Below are positions 6,805 to 10,902 of a stretch of 10,902 nucleotides of DNA, in pieces. The notes under the pieces were generated by a model that had not been told where the DNA came from, did no database searches, and was given only the letters and a program-made list of their open reading frames with translations. Position 1 is the first letter of the stretch; every line of letters begins with the position of its first letter. The translations under genes and the position numbers were made by a program. Origin of the DNA: an uncultured Lachnospiraceae bacterium (GTDB lineage: Bacteria; Bacillota; Clostridia; Lachnospirales; Lachnospiraceae); NCBI GenBank assembly GCA_947176785.1, contig CAMWSA010000098.1, positions 1-10,902 of the forward strand, in the 5' to 3' direction.

Positions 6805-9072
6805 ATGAATAGCTTTTTTAAACTGGATTTTATCGGTCATAATAAAAAATCCAATGGAAAATGGTGGGATGAACCGGCTTTTTACTTAATCACTTTGCTT
6901 ACAATCACCTTGGTCTGGTGCGTCATACTCAAAGTGTGGAAAGCGGATTGGCACATCCCCTTCGACTATGGCACAGCGCTGAACAATGATGTGTTCGGAG
7001 CAAGCACATGGATTAAGAGTTATATGCAGAATGGTTTCTCCTGGGAAAAGTCAGACTTCTCTGTCCCGTTTTCCACTGACAGAAAGACATATTTTGGCGT
7101 AGACAGAGTCGTCCTGCTGATGGAAATCCTTTGTTCCCGTCTCTTTTCCTCTTATGGAGCATGCCTGAATACTCTGTATCTGTTGAGCTTTTTTACCGCG
7201 GGCATTACCGCTGCGTACAGCCTTAGGTGCCTGCAGTTCTCCAAGGGGATTAGTCTGGCCGGAACCATTATGTATACTTTTTTACAGTACCATATGATGC
7301 GGGGAGAAATGCATTTGTATCTGTCTTTCTATTACTCGGCTCCGCTTGCAGTCCTTCTCATGTTATGGATAACAGACGAATCCCTGTTTGCGGAGCGCTT
7401 CTCCCGATATCGCATTGGCCGGGTCAAGCATGCACATATTCTGTTTGGATTATTCTCCTGGATAATAGGATTGCAGCAGCCTTATTACGCCTTTTACGCC
7501 GCTATAGGGATTGCCTTTGCACTTTTATACAGCGTATGCCGGAAACAATTTGCGAAAGCATTAGAGAGTGCAGTTTATCTGTCACTCATTGCCGTCACAA
7601 CATTGGCAGGAAATATAGGCGCACTGCTCCATACCTCCGATGTCGCCATGGAATATATGCGACAGCAGCGCACGGTGGGGAGCATTGAGTTCTACGGTCT
7701 GAAACTGATCAACTTGCTGCTGCCCATCCAGAACCACCGATTACCGTTCTTGGCAAAGCTGCGGCAGCACTATGATGTTTTAGTAAACGCGGGAGGCAAT
7801 GAGGCTGCCTGGGTATCTCTGGGGTTCATTCTGTCCATCTGCCTCTGTGTGGCGCTGACTGCCTCTCTGACACACAGCGGAAAAGAACATTGTATAAAAA
7901 TCTGCGGAAGCTTTATCCTTGCTTTCATACTGGTTTCCACTGTAGGCGGAGGCAGTTCCGTTATAGGCCTTATCTTTCCTCTGCTTAGGTGCTATAATCG
8001 GATGGTTATCTTTATTGCCATGTTCTGTGTCATTGTTTTTGCCATACTGGCCAATCGGCTGAGAATATTGTTGACCGAAAAAAAGGTCCCACACACCATC
8101 CAATGCGGCATACTTTTGCTGTTGGCTGCTTTTGCCATCTGGGATCAGACCTCCCCTGAAAATATATATGCATATGAAGCAGCCAAGGAAGAATATCTTC
8201 GAGATGAAGAATTCGTTCAGGCGATAGAAGCCATAATGCCTGCGGGCGCATGTATTTTTGAACTGCCCACACTGCCTGCCGGAACTACATCCATTCACAA
8301 TTTGAAAGATTATGAACTGTACAAGCCCTATCTGCACGCAAAAACTACTCGGTGGCTCCATATGTATTCCGTGGGAAGCCGGACAGATCAATGGGTCAAT
8401 CTCCTGCACGGTCTGCCGCTTCGCGCAGCCATAGATGTCATTGTATGCTGTGACTTTCAGGGGATCTATATGGATTCCCGCGGATATACTCCTGATGTAT
8501 GGGAGGAGACTCTCACTGTCATGAATTCCCTTGAAAATACCGCTGTCATTCAGTCGGCGGACGGGCAGAAAATATTCTATGATCTGACAGGATATGCCGC
8601 ATACTTAGAAGAACGGATAGGTTCCGATAAAATGCAGCAATATGCTGATTTCTGGCTGGACTGTCCCAATATAAGCTGCTTCTCTGCAGCCGGCCCCGGC
8701 CTGGCCTTCACGAAAGAAGCCGCTCCCTGGGAGGATGGCAGAATCATCGTTCCCGGCTGCATGCAATATGGCCCCTATATCGCGGTCACCCCCGGAGACT
8801 ATATCGTCTATATAGTCGGGAAGAATTTAAGGGATATGGATTTTGATGTATCCTATGCCAACGGCACGGCGCAATTGCCTGTTCATGTTCTGCAAAGGGA
8901 AAATGACACTGTCAAATATACCTTTCACGTGGATACGGAAACGTATGGAATAGAAATGCGCTGCGCTAACATGACGGATCAGGACGCTGTACTCAGAAGC
9001 ATTTTTCTCTTTAACAGGGAACAATCCTATGAGATATCCATGGCAGAGGCCCTTCTGGAGCTACACAAATAG
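6805..9072 (+). CDS. GT-C-like/YfhO-type polytopic membrane protein with extracytoplasmic tail
   Basis: A 755-residue membrane protein similar in layout to YfhO/DUF6311-type putative membrane glycosyltransferases or sugar-lipid handling proteins. After a short cytoplasmic N-terminus, a membrane segment (about 25-43) leads to an acidic first outer loop, with D54 in PFDYG and D62 in LNNDVFGAS. About 10-12 hydrophobic segments extend to 447, including YHMMRGEMHLYLSFYYSAPL (162-181). Residues 448-640 form a soluble outer domain with IFELPTLPAG, YELYKPYLHAKTTRW and DFQGIYMDSRGY, a layout I associate with other membrane proteins of this type. Residues about 645-735 form a terminal beta module (VPGCMQYGPYIAVTPGDYIV) like the one ending the preceding protein. 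The expected role is sugar transfer from a polyprenyl-phosphate sugar on the outer face; the family link is from pattern recognition. Start chosen at 6805 for its ribosome binding site; 6745 is possible. Confidence 0.8.
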   Translation: MNSFFKLDFIGHNKKSNGKWWDEPAFYLITLLTITLVWCVILKVWKADWHIPFDYGTALNNDVFGASTWIKSYMQNGFSWEKSDFSVPFSTDRKTYFGVDRVVLLMEILCSRLFSSYGACLNTLYLLSFFTAGITAAYSLRCLQFSKGISLAGTIMYTFLQYHMMRGEMHLYLSFYYSAPLAVLLMLWITDESLFAERFSRYRIGRVKHAHILFGLFSWIIGLQQPYYAFYAAIGIAFALLYSVCRKQFAKALESAVYLSLIAVTTLAGNIGALLHTSDVAMEYMRQQRTVGSIEFYGLKLINLLLPIQNHRLPFLAKLRQHYDVLVNAGGNEAAWVSLGFILSICLCVALTASLTHSGKEHCIKICGSFILAFILVSTVGGGSSVIGLIFPLLRCYNRMVIFIAMFCVIVFAILANRLRILLTEKKVPHTIQCGILLLLAAFAIWDQTSPENIYAYEAAKEEYLRDEEFVQAIEAIMPAGACIFELPTLPAGTTSIHNLKDYELYKPYLHAKTTRWLHMYSVGSRTDQWVNLLHGLPLRAAIDVIVCCDFQGIYMDSRGYTPDVWEETLTVMNSLENTAVIQSADGQKIFYDLTGYAAYLEERIGSDKMQQYADFWLDCPNISCFSAAGPGLAFTKEAAPWEDGRIIVPGCMQYGPYIAVTPGDYIVYIVGKNLRDMDFDVSYANGTAQLPVHVLQRENDTVKYTFHVDTETYGIEMRCANMTDQDAVLRSIFLFNREQSYEISMAEALLELHK

Positions 9073-9093
9073 TTAAAATAATCAATAACTGGG

Positions 9094-9100
9094 AAAGGAA
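9094..9100 (+). promoter_or_regulatory. Probable ribosome binding site of the flippase gene
   Basis: AAAGGAA lies 12 nt before the GTG at 9113 in the 40-nt gap. The spacing is long, so the site is plausible but does not settle the start; the in-frame ATG at 9131 lies even farther away. Confidence 0.4.
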
Positions 9101-9112
9101 ATCTAACCGTTC

Positions 9113-10402
9113 GTGAGTATAAAAGAAAACATGAGTACTATCACACAAGGTAAAAAGAAGAATTTCGAAATAAACAGCATGATTTTATTTCTGTTTATGA
9201 TGGGAACTAATGTATGCAATTATCTGTTTCAGATTGTCATCGGGCGACTCCTGTCAGTCACGGATTACGGTACCGTCAACACACTGATGTCGCTCATTAT
9301 ATATTTCTCCATTCCCAACAGCATTATCAGCATGATTGCTGCCAGATATATTGCTTTATACCGTGATATGGACAGTAAAGATCGGATTTTTTCCGTGATC
9401 AGGTTTCTCTTGAAATGCGGTGTGGTAATAACTGTAATCATTGTCCTGCTCAGCCTTCTCTTTGCCGCGCCGATCGCCGATCTCTTTCATCTGGATACCC
9501 GTTTACTGGTCTACGGCTGCGCCGCCATCGCCATCATCAATGCTTCAGCCGCCGTCATGTACGGAATATTGCAGGGCTTGCAGTTCTTTTTTCCCTATGG
9601 TATACAGGGAGTAATTAACGCCGTCTGCAAGCTGGCGGGAAGCATCCTGCTCATCCTGCTGGGTTATAAGGCAGGAGGTGTTATCGCTGCCATGATTATT
9701 GGCGCGGCGCTGACTGTCCTTTACTGTGCTTTCTGCATCCGGGGATATCTGGCCTCGGCTGCCCGTTATAAGGGAGAAAATGTTGTAGACTTCAAAGAAT
9801 TTATTCGTTTCGCCCTGGGAATGATCATTGCCCAGAGCAGCATCACGGCCCTTACCAACGGGGATATTCTGCTGGTCAAAGCTTTGTTTGACGACACGGT
9901 AGCAGGAACCTATTCCTCCGCAATGGTGATTGGCAAGATTGCCATGTATGTATCCGCCGCAGTCGTCGCCGCCTTCTTCCCCATGGTAGTGGAAGAACAC
10001 AGTAAGGGACATGACACAGGAAGACTATTCAGGAAGGCGCTGTTGTATGGAGGCGGTTCCTCTGTCATCATGGCTCTGGGATTGAACCTGCTGGGCAGAT
10101 ATGTGATCGGCATCCTATTTGGTCAGAAGTATCTGGCCGCAATCCGGTATCTGCCCGCAGTATGTATGTTTGTAGTTCCACTGACTTTCCTGACTGTCAT
10201 TATGAATTATGTGTTGGCCATAGACAGGGCTGGCTTTTTTGCGGTAAGCGCACTGGTCTCGGCGGTCATCATACTGGTCTCGGCAGGCTTTTTTCACACA
10301 GATGTTGTCCAGGTGATGACCCTATGCGGTATCATTCTGTCCGCCGATGTTATCGCAAATCTGGGGGCCCTTCCGATAATACGAAAAACAGGGAAAGCCT
10401 AA
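9113..10402 (+). CDS. Wzx-type oligosaccharide flippase (polysaccharide biosynthesis protein, MVF/MATE superfamily)
   Basis: A 429-residue integral membrane protein of the polysaccharide transporter group (Polysacc_synt families) that moves polyprenyl-diphosphate-linked oligosaccharides from the inner to the outer face. Evidence is a hydrophobic profile along nearly the whole chain (I estimate 12-14 segments), the typical first-helix region FQIVIGRLLSVTDYGTVNTLMSL (about 39-61) and normal family length. A second-half repeat begins near FIRFALGMIIAQSSITALTNGDILLVKALF, the usual start of the second bundle. It ends the forward run, consistent with export of the glycan built by the upstream GT4 and GT8 enzymes. 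The GTG at 9113 is taken as start; an ATG at 9131 would remove six residues (MSIKEN). The gene is more G+C-rich than genes 3-5, with GCC-rich stretches near 9951-9980. The superfamily is clear; the transported glycan is unknown, and Wzx cannot be told from related teichoic or peptidoglycan-type flippases by eye alone. Confidence 0.92.
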   Translation: MSIKENMSTITQGKKKNFEINSMILFLFMMGTNVCNYLFQIVIGRLLSVTDYGTVNTLMSLIIYFSIPNSIISMIAARYIALYRDMDSKDRIFSVIRFLLKCGVVITVIIVLLSLLFAAPIADLFHLDTRLLVYGCAAIAIINASAAVMYGILQGLQFFFPYGIQGVINAVCKLAGSILLILLGYKAGGVIAAMIIGAALTVLYCAFCIRGYLASAARYKGENVVDFKEFIRFALGMIIAQSSITALTNGDILLVKALFDDTVAGTYSSAMVIGKIAMYVSAAVVAAFFPMVVEEHSKGHDTGRLFRKALLYGGGSSVIMALGLNLLGRYVIGILFGQKYLAAIRYLPAVCMFVVPLTFLTVIMNYVLAIDRAGFFAVSALVSAVIILVSAGFFHTDVVQVMTLCGIILSADVIANLGALPIIRKTGKA

Positions 10403-10444
10403 ATCCCCGGCATTCTCTCATAGAAGCTCCGCCTTGCATATCCC

Positions 10445-10902
10445 TTACAAACCAAACGACGCCACCAGCTCAGCGAATTCAGGAGCGCCTATAAATCCTT
10501 CCACCACGTCGCCCCGAGAGCATGCACCGCTGTTTAAGCGGCCTGTCCAATCAGCGAAGCCGAGCGCGTCCGGTTCACGGTCAAAGAAGGTGTGATACAT
10601 AATCGTCACAAATTCTTCATTACTGTAGTGATGCTCTGTAAATTCATCTGAAAACACAAAACCCTTAACAGACTCGCCCGGCGCCAATCCCCCATTAACG
10701 ATCCTGTCGCACCAGTCATTCAGTCCGGGAATATCAACTTTTCTTCCCAGCGCCTTTGTATAATTGCGGGATACAAATTCCGTCGCCCCTCTGTTCTGGT
10801 CTCTGGGCTCCGTCAGCACGAGACTGCCTCGATTGATTGCATGATGTTCACATATGCCGGTAAGTTCCTGGGAACCGACAAATCCGTTCACGATAAACTT
10901 AT
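10445..10902 (-). CDS. DUF4214 repeat protein, C-terminal part (5' end beyond window)
   Basis: The frame reads leftwards and stays open to the right edge (KFIVNGFVGSQEL), so the GTG at 10891 is internal and the N-terminus is missing. The visible 150 or so residues hold the tail of one DUF4214 unit (NGFVGSQELTGICEHHAINRG) and two full units: EFVSRNYTKALGRKVDIPGL with GFVFSDEF, and EFVTIMYHTFFDREPD with GFIGAPEF, ending in a stop at 10445. Each unit keeps the family pattern FV-x-Y-x-LGR-x-D-GL-x-W, a basic loop and GF-x-S-EF. The linker LTEPRDQNRGATEFV is of the type seen in secreted Clostridia DUF4214 proteins. DUF4214 has no settled function but is common in large secreted or surface proteins, usually at the C-terminus. 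The gene converges on the flippase with 42 nt between stops. Whether it belongs to the glycan locus or is the neighbouring unit is open. Confidence 0.85.
   Translation of the reverse strand, partial: KFIVNGFVGSQELTGICEHHAINRGSLVLTEPRDQNRGATEFVSRNYTKALGRKVDIPGLNDWCDRIVNGGLAPGESVKGFVFSDEFTEHHYSNEEFVTIMYHTFFDREPDALGFADWTGRLNSGACSRGDVVEGFIGAPEFAELVASFGL

Noticed and set aside
7780..8409. Long open frame of about 209 residues on the minus strand inside gene 6.
   Set aside because: It lies wholly within a well-supported forward membrane gene, has low-complexity Gln/Lys-rich content with no recognisable domain, and has no visible start signal; it is a shadow frame.
9545..10012. Minus-strand open frame of about 155 residues inside the flippase gene.
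   Set aside because: It is antisense to a clear transporter; its His/Gln-rich translation is what GCC- and ATC-rich membrane codons give when read backwards.
10403..10444. Possible bidirectional terminator between the convergent flippase and DUF4214 genes.
   Set aside because: I could not find a stable stem followed by a T-run on either strand in these 42 nt.

Overview
This window looks like part of a surface-glycan (exopolysaccharide or protein/lipid glycosylation) locus from a Gram-positive Clostridia bacterium, most likely a Lachnospiraceae-type anaerobe. The evidence is strong Firmicutes-style ribosome binding sites (AGGAGGT, AAAGGGG), moderate G+C, an oxygen-sensitive cobalamin-type radical SAM enzyme, and a terminal DUF4214 repeat protein of the kind common in gut Clostridia. 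No gene identifies the species.

Layout. Seven genes run left to right with almost no spacing and end at about 10402. They are: (1) a B12-binding/radical SAM protein cut by the left edge; (2) a small YdjM/DUF457-type membrane metal-dependent hydrolase; (3) a GT4 (GT-B fold) glycosyltransferase; (4) a GT8 (GT-A fold) glycosyltransferase; (5) an 885-residue polytopic membrane protein with a large extracytoplasmic tail, probably GT-C-like; (6) a 755-residue polytopic membrane protein of another GT-C-like type; and (7) a Wzx-type oligosaccharide flippase. Genes 1/2 and 2/3 overlap by ATGA, and 4/5 overlap by 17 nt. The largest gap inside the run is 78 nt (3001-3078), so it is probably one operon. 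On the opposite strand, converging on the flippase, lies the C-terminal part of a DUF4214 repeat protein cut by the right edge.

How the genes may work together (inference). GT4 and GT8 would add sugars on the cytoplasmic face to a lipid-linked acceptor, the flippase would move the product across the membrane, and the two GT-C-like proteins would act on the outer face. The radical SAM/hydrolase pair could modify a lipid or sugar component. No initiating phosphoglycosyltransferase, no chain-length regulator and no clear Wzy polymerase is visible, so the locus probably extends to the left.

Most notable points. The two membrane proteins, which differ in their membrane parts, end in the same kind of small beta-rich module (VPG...GPY...PG-Y). 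The radical SAM cluster motif has CX4CX2C spacing instead of CX3CX2C. An A8 tract lies in the GT8/membrane-protein overlap, where loss of a single A would fuse the two reading frames. Base composition changes from G+C-rich (genes 1-2) to A+T-rich (genes 3-5) and back (gene 7), suggesting a mosaic locus. There is no gap above 300 bases without a gene, and I saw no RNA gene, insertion sequence, CRISPR array or convincing promoter or terminator.
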